From UPXZ01 sp964345395 (GTDB lineage Bacteria; Bacteroidota; Bacteroidia; Bacteroidales; Paludibacteraceae): 64,000 bases of DNA. The stretch covers positions 4,687 through 68,686 of the forward strand of contig CAYFRA010000002.1 in the NCBI GenBank assembly GCA_964345395.1, read 5' to 3'. Below are positions 53,707-62,404 of the stretch, piece by piece (within the stretch, counting starts at the first letter, position 1; every line of letters begins with the position of its first letter). The position numbers and the translations under genes were made by a program. The notes under the pieces were generated by a model. It was not told the origin of the DNA. It did not search any database and saw only the letters and a list, made by a program, of their open reading frames with translations.

Positions 53707-54630
53707 CTATCCCTCTTGTTGTGCCCGCTTTTCGGCTATTCTCAACTTTGCACTTCGCGAGCGTGGATTGTTTTCGATCTCCTCGTCACTTGGTGTTATC
53801 ACTTTGTTATTGATTACCTTCATTGGCGAAATGATATTGCCAAAAAAGTCTTTTTCAATTACTCCCTCCATATTTCCACTTCGAAGAAAATTCTTCACCA
53901 TCCTATCCTCCAATGAGTGGTAGGTGATGATTGCCAATCTCCCATCAGTGTGAAGTGCATCTACGCACTGACTCAAAAACTCGCTCAAAGTTCCCATTTC
54001 ATTGTTCACCTCTATCCGTATGGCTTGAAACAGCTTTGCCAACTCTTTTTTCTCCTTTGCTTTTGGTATAAAATTTTTGCTCACCTCCAAAAGTTCCCCA
54101 ATGGTTTCGATTGTGCCGTTTTCTCTGGATCTGACAATTGCTGAAGCTATTCGCCTTGAGTTTTGCATCTCTCCATAAAGCTGAAATATCTTTGCAAGTC
54201 TATTCTCTGGATACTCATTGATGATGTGAGCAGCTGTTATCTGCGATTTTTGGTTCATTCTCATATCCAACTTGGCATCAAAGCGAAATGAAAACCCCCT
54301 ATCAGAAGCATCGAAATGGTGAAACGATACACCCAGGTCAGCTAATATACCATCAACTTTATCAACACCTAAATATTTAAGAAAGTTGGATAGGTACTTG
54401 AAATTACTCTGTACCAATGTAAATCTACCATCTTCTATTTGATTTCTGAAAGCGTCTTCATCTTGATCGAAAGCGATCAGCCTCCCTTTTTCGTTGAGCC
54501 TGCTCAGTATGGCACGTGAATGCCCACCACCACCAAATGTAACATCTACATACACGCCGTCAGGCTTTATGTTTAAACCCTCCATTGTTTCGGGCAGTAA
54601 AGCTGGTATGTGATAAAGGGGTTTACTCAT
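53707..54630 (-). CDS. rsmH: 16S rRNA m4C1402 methyltransferase RsmH
   Basis: Methylates N4 of C1402 in 16S rRNA. It has 307 residues. SAM motif DVTFGGGGHSRAIL (about 29-42), ILADLGVSFHHFDASDRGFS and ITYHSLEDRMVKNFL are family signatures. It overlaps the mraZ stop by 8 bases (54623-54630), a normal arrangement. Confidence 0.96.
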   Translation of the reverse strand: MSKPLYHIPALLPETMEGLNIKPDGVYVDVTFGGGGHSRAILSRLNEKGRLIAFDQDEDAFRNQIEDGRFTLVQSNFKYLSNFLKYLGVDKVDGILADLGVSFHHFDASDRGFSFRFDAKLDMRMNQKSQITAAHIINEYPENRLAKIFQLYGEMQNSRRIASAIVRSRENGTIETIGELLEVSKNFIPKAKEKKELAKLFQAIRIEVNNEMGTLSEFLSQCVDALHTDGRLAIITYHSLEDRMVKNFLRSGNMEGVIEKDFFGNIISPMKVINNKVITPSDEEIENNPRSRSAKLRIAEKRAQQEG

Positions 54631-55084
54631 CTTTTTTTCTCATTTTTATGCGTATTCTTTCAGCAAAATCATCAGCTGACAACAAAGTCTGCTCATATCT
54701 ATCTCTACTCCATAGAGCAAAACGATCCATCATACCTACAAATACCACTTCGTGGCTATCCGACCCGATTTGTTCATAAAATCTTTTAGAAATCAAAACC
54801 CTTCCTTGTGAGTCGATGTCTAAAATTTCAGCTATTGATACAAACTGCATCAACAAAATTTGATCATCTGCATCCCATTCGTCTAAATTTTCTTTGAGCT
54901 GACTTACTTTAGCTTCCCAAACTGCAAGTGGATAAAATATCAAACATTGGTTGTCGGTGTCCTTGCGTACCACAAGCTGCTCTTTTCCATCTTCAAGAAG
55001 CATTTTTCTGTAGTTTGCCGGTATAAACACGCGACCTTTTACGTCAGATTTAGCATCATATTTTCCTATAAAATTCATCATCAT
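54623..55084 (-). CDS. mraZ: Transcriptional regulator MraZ
   Basis: DNA-binding regulator that represses the dcw cluster in studied bacteria. It has 153 residues from ATG 55084; an in-frame TTG at 55105 would add seven. Two AbrB/SpoVT-like halves carry the DxxGR motif: KSDVKGRVFIPANYRKML and DIDSQGRVLISKRFYEQIG. It is the first gene of the dcw run. Two GTGG repeats in the upstream region are candidate binding sites, so it may regulate its own operon. Confidence 0.94.
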   Translation of the reverse strand: MMMNFIGKYDAKSDVKGRVFIPANYRKMLLEDGKEQLVVRKDTDNQCLIFYPLAVWEAKVSQLKENLDEWDADDQILLMQFVSIAEILDIDSQGRVLISKRFYEQIGSDSHEVVFVGMMDRFALWSRDRYEQTLLSADDFAERIRIKMRKKDE

Positions 55085-55102
55085 AGCAATAGGTAAATTA
55101 TT

Positions 55103-55132
55103 CAACGGTAAAAATAGTTATAATTTTTCAAT
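55103..55132 (-). promoter_or_regulatory. Possible promoter of the mraZ operon
   Basis: On the minus strand TACCGTTG (55103-55110) differs from TAnnTTTG at one position and ATTG (55129-55132) lies 18 bases upstream. The start would fall about 12 bases before the ATG at 55084. The match is imperfect. Confidence 0.38.
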
Positions 55133-55137
55133 TCACC

Positions 55138-55153
55138 CCACTTTAAACCACTT
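55138..55153 (-). promoter_or_regulatory. Candidate MraZ box, minus strand
   Basis: On the minus strand two AAGTGG units (55148-55153 and 55138-55143) repeat with a 10-base period, the second continuing as TGGGG. MraZ is known to bind TGGGN direct repeats with about 10-base periodicity. It abuts the possible mraZ promoter. Confidence 0.55.
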
Positions 55154-55386
55154 ATATTTATTAACAAGTTTTCAACAGGCTTATAAGCTAAGTTATCAAC
55201 AATTCAGCACTTGCTCGATTTGATGGGTGTTTGACTCATTTCTTCACTAAGCTATCTTTATTTCTTGTTTTAATCTATTTTTTTATTGTGGTGGTTTAAA
55301 GTGGTTGAAGAGTATGGTATTTTTTCAATTAATTTAATTTTATCATCATTATATCATTAAAATTGTGACAATTCACATGTAAACTG
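55154..55386. other. Intergenic region between mraZ and the decarboxylase gene
   Basis: The 425-base divergent gap. Besides the elements listed separately (two GTGG boxes and two promoters), it holds a TATCTTTA at 55253-55260 (one mismatch to a plus -7 box) and a lone TGGG at 55224-55227. No RNA gene or open frame was recognised. Confidence 0.45.
55291..55304 (+). promoter_or_regulatory. Second candidate MraZ box, opposite orientation
   Basis: GTGGTTTAAAGTGG at 55291-55304 is identical to the minus-strand element at 55138-55151, 140 bases away and in inverted orientation. It points toward the decarboxylase gene, whose likely promoter starts 83 bases further on. Confidence 0.45.
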
Positions 55387-55417
55387 TTTAGAATATAAAA
55401 TATAAGGTATATATTTG
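55387..55417 (+). promoter_or_regulatory. Promoter of the arginine-decarboxylase-like gene
   Basis: TTTA (55387-55390), 19 bases, TATATTTG (55410-55417), a full -7 match. The leader is about 86 bases. Confidence 0.6.
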
Positions 55418-55509
55418 CATTTGAATTGGACTATTGTATAGTATCTAAGTTAGTTAGATATGGATAAATTGTTGTAAGTAATTGATTTATAATGCAAAAT
55501 TTATGAGAG

Positions 55510-56901
55510 ATGAAGAATAAATATGTAGATTTAATTGAACAAACATTTGAATTCCCTACAGATGAATTTAATATTGAAGATGGGGATTTGATTTGGAATG
55601 ATATCCCAATGATGGATATCATCAAGCAGTATGGAACGCCGCTGCGTATCTCTTATCTTCCTGCTATTAGTAAAAACATTCAGAAAGCAAGACGGATGTT
55701 TAATGTGGCTATGGCAAAGGTAGATTATGAAGGAGATTACCACTATTGCTACTGTACAAAAAGCTCTCACTTCTCCTTTGTGATGGAGGAGGTGTTGAAA
55801 AATGGTTCTCACATCGAAACCTCATCTGCATTTGATATCAATTTGATAGAGTCGTTGCATGAGCAAGGTGTGTTGCCCAAAGATACCTATGTATTATGCA
55901 ATGGTTTTAAGCGACCTATGTATGTGGAGAATATTCAAAACCTGATTCGCAATGGCTACACCAACGTGATCCCTATTTTAGACAATATATTCGAAATGGA
56001 TCTGCTTCAAGATGGTTTTGATGAGAAAATAAAAGTGGGTATTCGCATTGCATCGGAGGAGGAGCCTAAGTTTAATTTTTACACTTCACGATTAGGTATT
56101 CGGTATAATGATATCATTCCTTATTATGAAGAGAAGATAGCTAAGAATCCCAATGTGGAGTTAAAGATGTTGCATTTCTTTATCAATACAGGTATTCGTG
56201 ATACACTCTACTATTGGAATGAGCTAAGCAAAGCAGTTAATCTCTATTGTCAACTCAAAAAGATATGTCCTACATTAGATAGTTTGGATATTGGTGGAGG
56301 CTTTCCCATCAAATCACATTTAGACTTTGAGTTTGATTATGAGTATATGGCAGAGGAGATTGTAAATCAAATTAAGTTGATATGCAACCAGAATGGAGTG
56401 CAAGAGCCTGATATATTTACTGAGTTTGGAACTTACACCGTAGGCGAGAGTGGTGCGATGTTGTACTCTATTGTGAACCAAAAAAAGCAGAACGACCGCG
56501 AGCTTTGGAATATGATTGACAGCTCATTTATGACTACACTACCTGATACTTGGGCTATCAACCAGCGTTATATGTTTTTGGCAATCAACAACTGGAATGA
56601 GGAGTATGAGCGGGTAAATTTGGGAGGATTGACTTGCGATAGTGAAGACTTTTATAATGCAGAGGTGCACTCCAATGCAGTGTTTATGCCCAAAAGAGTT
56701 GATGGCGATGAGCAGTATATAGGATTTTTCAATATGGGTGCATATCAAGAGTCGCTGAGTGGCTTTGGTGGGATACAGCACTGTCTAATCCCCGCACCAA
56801 AATTGGTTGTGATTGACGTAGATGAAGATGGGGAGTATTTTACCAAACTATTTGCCAAAGAGCAAAGCTACAAATCGATGATGAAGATATTGGGGTATTG
56901 A
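55510..56901 (+). CDS. Arginine decarboxylase-like PLP enzyme (fold type III)
   Basis: It has 463 residues of the alanine-racemase/DapDC-like fold. The PLP lysine is K84 in YCTKSSHFS, and the glycine loop of the phosphate site is LDIGGGFPIKS. GSHIETSSAFDINL and FFINTGIRD match Bacteroidetes proteins annotated as arginine decarboxylase, the first step of the arginine to agmatine to polyamine route. It is shorter than E. coli SpeA (about 630). A carboxynorspermidine or diaminopimelate decarboxylase-like role is possible. It ends before a bidirectional terminator. Confidence 0.8.
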   Translation: MKNKYVDLIEQTFEFPTDEFNIEDGDLIWNDIPMMDIIKQYGTPLRISYLPAISKNIQKARRMFNVAMAKVDYEGDYHYCYCTKSSHFSFVMEEVLKNGSHIETSSAFDINLIESLHEQGVLPKDTYVLCNGFKRPMYVENIQNLIRNGYTNVIPILDNIFEMDLLQDGFDEKIKVGIRIASEEEPKFNFYTSRLGIRYNDIIPYYEEKIAKNPNVELKMLHFFINTGIRDTLYYWNELSKAVNLYCQLKKICPTLDSLDIGGGFPIKSHLDFEFDYEYMAEEIVNQIKLICNQNGVQEPDIFTEFGTYTVGESGAMLYSIVNQKKQNDRELWNMIDSSFMTTLPDTWAINQRYMFLAINNWNEEYERVNLGGLTCDSEDFYNAEVHSNAVFMPKRVDGDEQYIGFFNMGAYQESLSGFGGIQHCLIPAPKLVVIDVDEDGEYFTKLFAKEQSYKSMMKILGY

Positions 56902-57000
56902 TGAACGATAAACCCTGAGTCTTTAGCAGTGATTTGCTAAGTGGTTTATTCTCAAAATTAGCTTACAAGTTTCAGTTTTTTACCGCATATATTTAAAATA

Positions 57001-57041
57001 AAAAAACCTAATTAACGATGTAACAGTTAATTAGGTTTTTT
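57001..57041. terminator. Bidirectional terminator between the decarboxylase gene and tRNA-Arg
   Basis: A 16-base-pair stem AAAAAACCTAATTAAC (57001-57016) with GTTAATTAGGTTTTTT, 9-base loop. A run on the left and T run on the right allow use from both strands: the plus gene ending at 56901 and the minus tRNA ending at 57049. Confidence 0.88.
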
Positions 57042-57048
57042 GTTGTTG

Positions 57049-57122
57049 TGACTCCGGCAGGGTTCTAACCTGCAACCTTCTGATCCGTAGTCAGATACTC
57101 TATACAGTTGAGCTACGGAGCC
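57049..57122 (-). tRNA. tRNA-Arg (anticodon ACG)
   Basis: 74 bases on the minus strand: acceptor GGCTCCG/CGGAGTC (one G-T pair), D-arm GCTC/GAGT, anticodon stem TCTGA/TCAGA with loop CTACGGA giving ACG (read as ICG), T-arm GCAGG/CCTGC with loop TTAGAAC, discriminator A. No encoded CCA. Confidence 0.96.
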
Positions 57123-57141
57123 AATTTCGCTTTTGCGACTG

Positions 57142-57172
57142 CAAAGATAAGACAATATTTCAGTATAACAAA
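57142..57172 (-). promoter_or_regulatory. Consensus promoter of tRNA-Arg
   Basis: On the minus strand TTTG (57169-57172), exactly 19 bases, TATCTTTG (57142-57149): a full match to both boxes, 20 bases before the tRNA 5' end. It shows that the tRNA need not depend on readthrough from RNase R. Confidence 0.78.
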
Positions 57173-57190
57173 AGAAAAATTTCGAAATTT

Positions 57191-59338
57191 TTATGCCAAT
57201 GCAAAATCCAACTGTTTTTTGTCTAAGTTTGCTTTTGCAACTCGTATAGTTAAAGGATCACCCAATTGATATTTTTTATGATGAATGCGACCCACCAAGC
57301 AGTAGTTTTTCTCATCTAAAATATAGAAATCATCATCTAAGTCACGGATAGGTATCATTCCTTCGCATTTGTTTTCGATAATTTCCACATACACGCCCCA
57401 TTCGGTGATACCCGAAACTACACCATCAAAGGTTTGTCCTATTTTGTCGGCCATAAATTCTACTTGTTTGTATTTGATTGATGCTCTTTCGGCATTTGCA
57501 GCGAGTTGTTCTTGGTGTGAGCTGTGTTCGCAGGCCTCCTCCAATCTCTCTAAATTACCGCCTTTGCCTCCATTTTTATACCTTTTGAGCAGTCGATGCA
57601 CCATCATATCAGGATAGCGGCGTATGGGAGATGTGAAATGGGTGTAGTTTTCAAATGCCAATCCATAATGCCCAATGTTTTCGGTTGTGTAAATAGCTTT
57701 TGCCATAGAGCGAATAGCTAAGGTTTCGACCAAATTTTGTTCGTTTTTGCCTACAACTTGTTCTAAAAGTTTGTTGATGGAGTTGGATATTTGGGTTTTT
57801 CGGCCATATACATTGAGGTTGTAACCAAATTTTTTGATGAAAACAGCAAAATTCTCCAGCTTTTCTTGGTCAGGCACATCATGCACTCGATAAACAAAAG
57901 GCATCACTTTATTTCCTTTTCCAGGGCGAGCGATGTGGGTAGCAACGGTGCGGTTGGCAAGTAGCATCAGCTCTTCTATCAACTTATTGCTATCTTTTGC
58001 TTCCGAAAAATAGACATTGAGGGGTTTGCCCGCTTCGTCTATATTGAATTTTACTTCAACTCTATCAAAAGCGATAGCACCGCTTCTGAATCGTTTGGAA
58101 CGCAAGTTCTTAGCAAATTCATTGAGTTTCAATATCTCTTTGCTAAAGTCGCCCTCGCCACTTTCGATGATGCTTTGAGCCTCCTCGTAGTCAAATCTTC
58201 TATCGCTTTTTATCACTGTTTCTGTAATCTGATAATCTCGCACTTCGGCATATTCATCCATTTTGAAAATCACTGAGTAACAAAGTTTCTCTTCGCCCGG
58301 ACGCAATGAACAGACATAATTTGAAAGATGCTCAGGCAGCATAGGCACAGTTCTATCCACTAAATAGACCGATGTGGCTCGTTTCTTAGCCTCCTCATCA
58401 ATGGTCGATTTGTTTTTGATGTAATAGGTAACATCAGCTATATGCACCCCCACTTCCCACAATGACTCTTTTTCTAAATATCTGATAGACAGTGCATCAT
58501 CAAAATCCTTAGCATCTTTTGGGTCTATTGTAAATGTGGGGACATGCCGCATATCATATCTTCTAAATATCTCCTCTTTCGTTACATTGGGTTCGATTTT
58601 TTTTGCCAATTGCTCAATTTTTTCGGGATAGGAGTAGGGTAGTCCAAATTCTGCTAAAATAGCATGCATTTCGGTGTTGTTATCGCCCTTGACGCCCAGT
58701 ATATCAACCACTTCACCAATTGGACTTTTCATTGTGTGTTTCCACTCTGTGATGCGCACCATCGCTTTCTGTCCAGTTTTTCCACCATTCAGTTTGTCCA
58801 AAGGGATAAGAATATCGCTATTCAATGCTTTGTTGGCTACATTGAGAAATGCAAACTTTTCGGAAACCTCCAACTCGCCCACAAAAGTGTCTTTAACTCG
58901 TTTCAGCACTTCAACTACCTCACCTTCGGGGTCTCTGTTTTTGCGTGATGCATAGATAAATACCTTCACTTTGTCGTGTAGCATTGCAGTTCCCATCTTT
59001 TTTTCTGGGATGTAGATAGGAGCTCCTCCACCGTCTGGCACCACATAAGATTTTACCCCTTCGCGCTCCAAACGTCCTACTGCATATCCACCAATTGAGT
59101 TAAGTTTATATTTGCCTCGCGAAACTTCAACAATAATCTTCTCCTCTTTCAAATTGATGAGAATCGATCTTACCATCTCTTTTTGTCTCGGTGTCTCGAC
59201 ACCCAAAACACTGGAAATCTGTTTGTAATTGAAGGTTTTCTTGTGGTTTTCAGAGAATACAATTTTAATCTGTTTTGAAAGTTCGCTTTTCGGTGTTTTC
59301 TCTTTCGATTTATTGTTTTTACGCTTTGGTGCTGCCAT
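57191..59338 (-). CDS. rnr: Exoribonuclease RNase R
   Basis: 3'-5' processive exonuclease that degrades structured RNA. It has 715 residues: lysine-rich N-terminus with a helix-turn-helix (about 25-75), two cold-shock domains, the RNB catalytic domain with FTIDPKDAKDFDDALS (four aspartates binding magnesium), and a C-terminal S1 domain (GQTFDGVVSGITEWGVYVEI). The SPIRRYPDMMVHRLL motif is present. The C-terminal lysine-rich tail of E. coli RNase R is missing. tRNA-Arg lies 68 bases beyond its stop. Confidence 0.95.
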   Translation of the reverse strand: MAAPKRKNNKSKEKTPKSELSKQIKIVFSENHKKTFNYKQISSVLGVETPRQKEMVRSILINLKEEKIIVEVSRGKYKLNSIGGYAVGRLEREGVKSYVVPDGGGAPIYIPEKKMGTAMLHDKVKVFIYASRKNRDPEGEVVEVLKRVKDTFVGELEVSEKFAFLNVANKALNSDILIPLDKLNGGKTGQKAMVRITEWKHTMKSPIGEVVDILGVKGDNNTEMHAILAEFGLPYSYPEKIEQLAKKIEPNVTKEEIFRRYDMRHVPTFTIDPKDAKDFDDALSIRYLEKESLWEVGVHIADVTYYIKNKSTIDEEAKKRATSVYLVDRTVPMLPEHLSNYVCSLRPGEEKLCYSVIFKMDEYAEVRDYQITETVIKSDRRFDYEEAQSIIESGEGDFSKEILKLNEFAKNLRSKRFRSGAIAFDRVEVKFNIDEAGKPLNVYFSEAKDSNKLIEELMLLANRTVATHIARPGKGNKVMPFVYRVHDVPDQEKLENFAVFIKKFGYNLNVYGRKTQISNSINKLLEQVVGKNEQNLVETLAIRSMAKAIYTTENIGHYGLAFENYTHFTSPIRRYPDMMVHRLLKRYKNGGKGGNLERLEEACEHSSHQEQLAANAERASIKYKQVEFMADKIGQTFDGVVSGITEWGVYVEIIENKCEGMIPIRDLDDDFYILDEKNYCLVGRIHHKKYQLGDPLTIRVAKANLDKKQLDFALA

Positions 59339-59376
59339 GATTGAAGCTGTTTTGTTTTATTATTGCTTTGATTGCT

Positions 59377-59404
59377 CAAATATACAACAAATGAATCGAA
59401 AAAA
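59377..59404 (-). promoter_or_regulatory. Candidate promoter of RNase R
   Basis: On the minus strand TATATTTG (59377-59384), a full -7 match 38 bases before the start codon. The -33 region about 19-21 bases further up is AT-rich with no clear TTTG. Confidence 0.38.
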
Positions 59405-59488
59405 AATAATGAAATGAAATAAATATGTCATTCAACTTAATATTGTTAGACAATTTTGCTGTTTTTGATAAAAATTGAATTTGCTTAG

Positions 59489-59522
59489 TTTGCGGCAATT
59501 CAAAAATGATTTATTAACTTTG
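59489..59522 (+). promoter_or_regulatory. Promoter of the lipid kinase gene
   Basis: TTTG (59489-59492), 22 bases, TAACTTTG (59515-59522). Both boxes match; spacing is slightly long. The leader is about 45 bases. Confidence 0.55.
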
Positions 59523-59570
59523 TGAATCAAGAAATATATTGTTGTTTTAAAAACAGATCATTATAGGAGT

Positions 59571-60467
59571 ATGTCTAAGTCAATAGCTTTTATCATTAAT
59601 CCTCATTCGGGCAATGCGTCTAAATGGCCGATTGAAAAGCTTATTGCCGAAAATCTTGATTTCAAGCTCTACACTACGCACGAAATTGTGTTTACTGAAG
59701 CTCCGAAACATGCCAACAAACTTTCAAAAAAATTTGTAGAGCGAGGTTTTGATATTGTTGTTGCAGTGGGTGGTGATGGCACGGTCAATGAGGTTGCCAG
59801 TGCACTTATCCATACATCTACTGCATTGGGTGTAATCTCAACGGGATCGGGCAATGGCTTGGCTCGACATATGAAGATTCCACAAAACTTTGTCAAAGCA
59901 GTCAAGCTGCTCAATTTTTCAGAAGAGATTTTGATAGATTATGGTTTGGTGAATGAAGATAAACCTTTTTTCTGTACTTGTGGTACTGGCTTTGATGCCT
60001 ATGTGAGCGAACTTTTTGCACAAGGAGGAAGACGCGGTAAAATAGGGTATATAGAAAAAATGCTATCTGGTTATTTGAACTACAAACGAGAACCTTACAC
60101 TTTGATCAATGAAGCTGATGGGATAAACTTTTCTGGTAAGGCTTTTGTTATCACATTTGCCAACGCTTCGCAATGGGGCAACAACGCTTATATTGCTCCT
60201 AATGCAAGTGTGCAAGATGGTTTGTTAGATATCTCTGTCATTGCTGATGTGCCAATAGTTGCCATTCCTACAATTGCATTTCAGCTTTTCACCAAAACCA
60301 TCAAAGAAGATCTTTTAGTAACTACGCTGAAAACCAAAAAAATATGTTTGCAGCGTGAAAGGGCAGGGGCTTTCCATTTGGATGGAGAACCAATTGTAGA
60401 AGGAGATAAAATAGAGATTAGGATAGTAGAAAATGGCTTGCGGATGATGGTAGCAAAAAGATTTTAA
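59571..60467 (+). CDS. Diacylglycerol kinase-family lipid kinase (YegS/BmrU type)
   Basis: ATP-dependent kinase of diacylglycerol, sphingosine-like or related lipids. It has 298 residues. The nucleotide motif GGDGTVNE is at 67-74 and STGSGNGLARH at about 90-100. A beta-sandwich C-terminal domain follows (CGTGFDAYVSELF, ITFANASQWGNNAYIAPNAS, FHLDGEP). The preferred lipid cannot be told; Bacteroidales make sphingolipids, so a sphingoid-base substrate is possible. A 95-residue protein gene follows 37 bases later. Confidence 0.9.
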   Translation: MSKSIAFIINPHSGNASKWPIEKLIAENLDFKLYTTHEIVFTEAPKHANKLSKKFVERGFDIVVAVGGDGTVNEVASALIHTSTALGVISTGSGNGLARHMKIPQNFVKAVKLLNFSEEILIDYGLVNEDKPFFCTCGTGFDAYVSELFAQGGRRGKIGYIEKMLSGYLNYKREPYTLINEADGINFSGKAFVITFANASQWGNNAYIAPNASVQDGLLDISVIADVPIVAIPTIAFQLFTKTIKEDLLVTTLKTKKICLQRERAGAFHLDGEPIVEGDKIEIRIVENGLRMMVAKRF

Positions 60468-60504
60468 TATTTTGCAAATACTTATTATAAAAAAAACTAA
60501 CGGA

Positions 60505-60792
60505 ATGAAAGAATTTAATGATTACATTGTTTATGAAAGACCTCAAGGGAGGGAAGTAAAGATTGTTTTTGAGATTTACCGCAATGAGATTTTGCATTAT
60601 TATTTTCAGTTTAGACACAATGAAAACAGTGAGTGGCAAAAGTTGCTAAAAGGAGACGAAGGCTATTTCGACTATAGCATTACGCTTGAAAATGGTGAAG
60701 TTGAAGATCACCGCATCAAGTTTCCTACCGATTTTGAAATCAGAGATGCTTTGGATGTTATCAATAAAAAATACAATATCTTGGAAGCCTAA
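60505..60792 (+). CDS. Small conserved-looking protein, function unknown
   Basis: It has 95 residues from ATG 60505; an in-frame TTG at 60472 is an alternative. It is acidic with alternating strand segments (VKIVFEIYRNEILHYYFQF) and a final helix DALDVINKKYNILEA; no signal peptide, no membrane segment, no motif that I recognise. It follows the lipid kinase by 37 bases and converges on DUF1846. It is plausibly real because codon use is like its neighbours and the frame is clean. Confidence 0.55.
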   Translation: MKEFNDYIVYERPQGREVKIVFEIYRNEILHYYFQFRHNENSEWQKLLKGDEGYFDYSITLENGEVEDHRIKFPTDFEIRDALDVINKKYNILEA

Positions 60793-60803
60793 AAGCCAGA
60801 TTG

Positions 60804-62330
60804 TTATTCGCTGATAAATAATCTATTGCTTGAGTAAACCGGATCGCAAGTGAGATTTACTCTTAGTTTTCTGCAACCCGCTTCATCGCCCGGCGTGGGA
60901 ATGTGTGTGGAGTGCATTTCACAATCATATAGCTCTGTAAGTTTCTCCAAAGCCATTTTTGCGGCGGGATTGGTGGTGGCACTGATGGCCAAAGCTATAA
61001 GTGTTTCTTCCACATCTAAGCTCACCTGCTTGCCATTGAGAATGTCTTTTTTGAGATGTGTAACCGAGTCAATAACCATTTCGGGAAGCAACAGCATACT
61101 GTCAGGCAAGCCAGCAAGATGTTTAGTGGCATTCAAAAACATAGCTGCTGCAGAGTGGAATAGAGGTGAGCTTTTGCCCGTAACGATGGTGCCATCTTTC
61201 AATTCGATAGCGGCACCACTATAAATTCCGCCATAGCCCATCCCTTTCTTTTCGGCCTCTTCGGCTGCTTGGCGTGATGCGGCTACCACTGCTCTGTCAT
61301 TTTCGCTCACGCCCACTTTATCCATAATCTCAATCGAGCGATCGACAGTAGATTTTCCAGTCAAACCCATAGCAAACTCAACCGAACTTCTGAAATAACG
61401 ACGAATAATCTCTTGTGAAGCTGATTTTCTTACAATTTGATCATCAATGATGCCTTTGCTGATGCGATTCACTCCCATATCTGTAGGTGATTTGTAGATA
61501 GATTGCCTGTCTGCAATTTTCTCAATGATTCGTTTCAGCAACCTAAAAGCCTCTACATCACGGTTGTAGCTTACCGCTTCTATGCCATAAGCTTCAAGAT
61601 GAAAAGGATCTATCTTGTTGAAGTCGCGAAGGTCGGCAGTGGCTGACTCATAAGCTACATTGGCTTCGTGGTTGAGGGGTAAATCCCAAACCGGAAAGGT
61701 TTCAAATTTGGCATAGCCCGATTCAATTCCATTTTTATAATCGTGATAAATATTGCTCAGACAGGTAGCGAGCTTGCCGCTGCCTGGTCCAGGCCCTGTT
61801 ACTACCACAATGGGTTTTGTGGTGTGGATATAATCGTTGGCTCCATAGCCCTCGTCGCTCACGATGGTGTCGATATCGGATGGGTAGCCTTTTGTAGGAT
61901 TGTGCAGATAGACTTTGATGCCTTTGAGCTCCAACTTGTTTTTAAAAACATCGGCAGCGGGTTGGTTTTTATATCGGGTAATCACCACAGAGCTAACATT
62001 GATACCAAACCATTTCATATCATCGATGCTCTTGAATGCATCCACGTCGTAGGTGATACCAAAGTCGGCACGAATTTTATTTCTCTCTAAATCACCAGCA
62101 TAGACACACAAAACTACCTCTATCTTATCTTTGAGTTGTTGGAGTAATCTTATTTTTCCGTTGGGATGAAAGCCAGGCAAAACCCGAGCAGCATGATAGT
62201 CGTAGAGAATTTTTCCACCCATCTCTAAGTATAATTTATCCTTAAAATGGCTTACACGTTCGAGAATAGCCTCTGTTTGATGCTTTAAATATGCTTGGTG
62301 GTCAAAACCGATTTTTGCTGTTTCTTTCAT
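60804..62330 (-). CDS. DUF1846 protein with a P-loop-like glycine motif
   Basis: It has 508 residues from ATG 62330 (MKETAKIGFDHQAYLKHQ), the usual family start; an ATG nine codons upstream is less likely. The first 170 residues carry LEMGGKILYDYHAARVLPGF and a following glycine-rich loop GPGPGSGKLATCLS (about 186-199). A second helical half follows. Structures of this family exist, but the role is not established as far as I know. It lies 74 bases downstream of the GH125 gene on the same strand. Confidence 0.88.
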   Translation of the reverse strand: MKETAKIGFDHQAYLKHQTEAILERVSHFKDKLYLEMGGKILYDYHAARVLPGFHPNGKIRLLQQLKDKIEVVLCVYAGDLERNKIRADFGITYDVDAFKSIDDMKWFGINVSSVVITRYKNQPAADVFKNKLELKGIKVYLHNPTKGYPSDIDTIVSDEGYGANDYIHTTKPIVVVTGPGPGSGKLATCLSNIYHDYKNGIESGYAKFETFPVWDLPLNHEANVAYESATADLRDFNKIDPFHLEAYGIEAVSYNRDVEAFRLLKRIIEKIADRQSIYKSPTDMGVNRISKGIIDDQIVRKSASQEIIRRYFRSSVEFAMGLTGKSTVDRSIEIMDKVGVSENDRAVVAASRQAAEEAEKKGMGYGGIYSGAAIELKDGTIVTGKSSPLFHSAAAMFLNATKHLAGLPDSMLLLPEMVIDSVTHLKKDILNGKQVSLDVEETLIALAISATTNPAAKMALEKLTELYDCEMHSTHIPTPGDEAGCRKLRVNLTCDPVYSSNRLFISE

Positions 62331-62404
62331 TTTCACTGATGATATTACAGCGTACAAATATAGTGAAAATAGTTAGATAAATCAGATAATAATTTGATAT
62401 TTTA

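Noticed and set aside
55138..55304. The inverted 14-base repeat as a long hairpin or mobile-element end
   Set aside because: No transposase or target duplication is present, and the 10-base GTGG period fits a regulator site better.
61743..62090. A 115-codon plus-strand open frame
   Set aside because: Shadow of the DUF1846 gene, no independent support.
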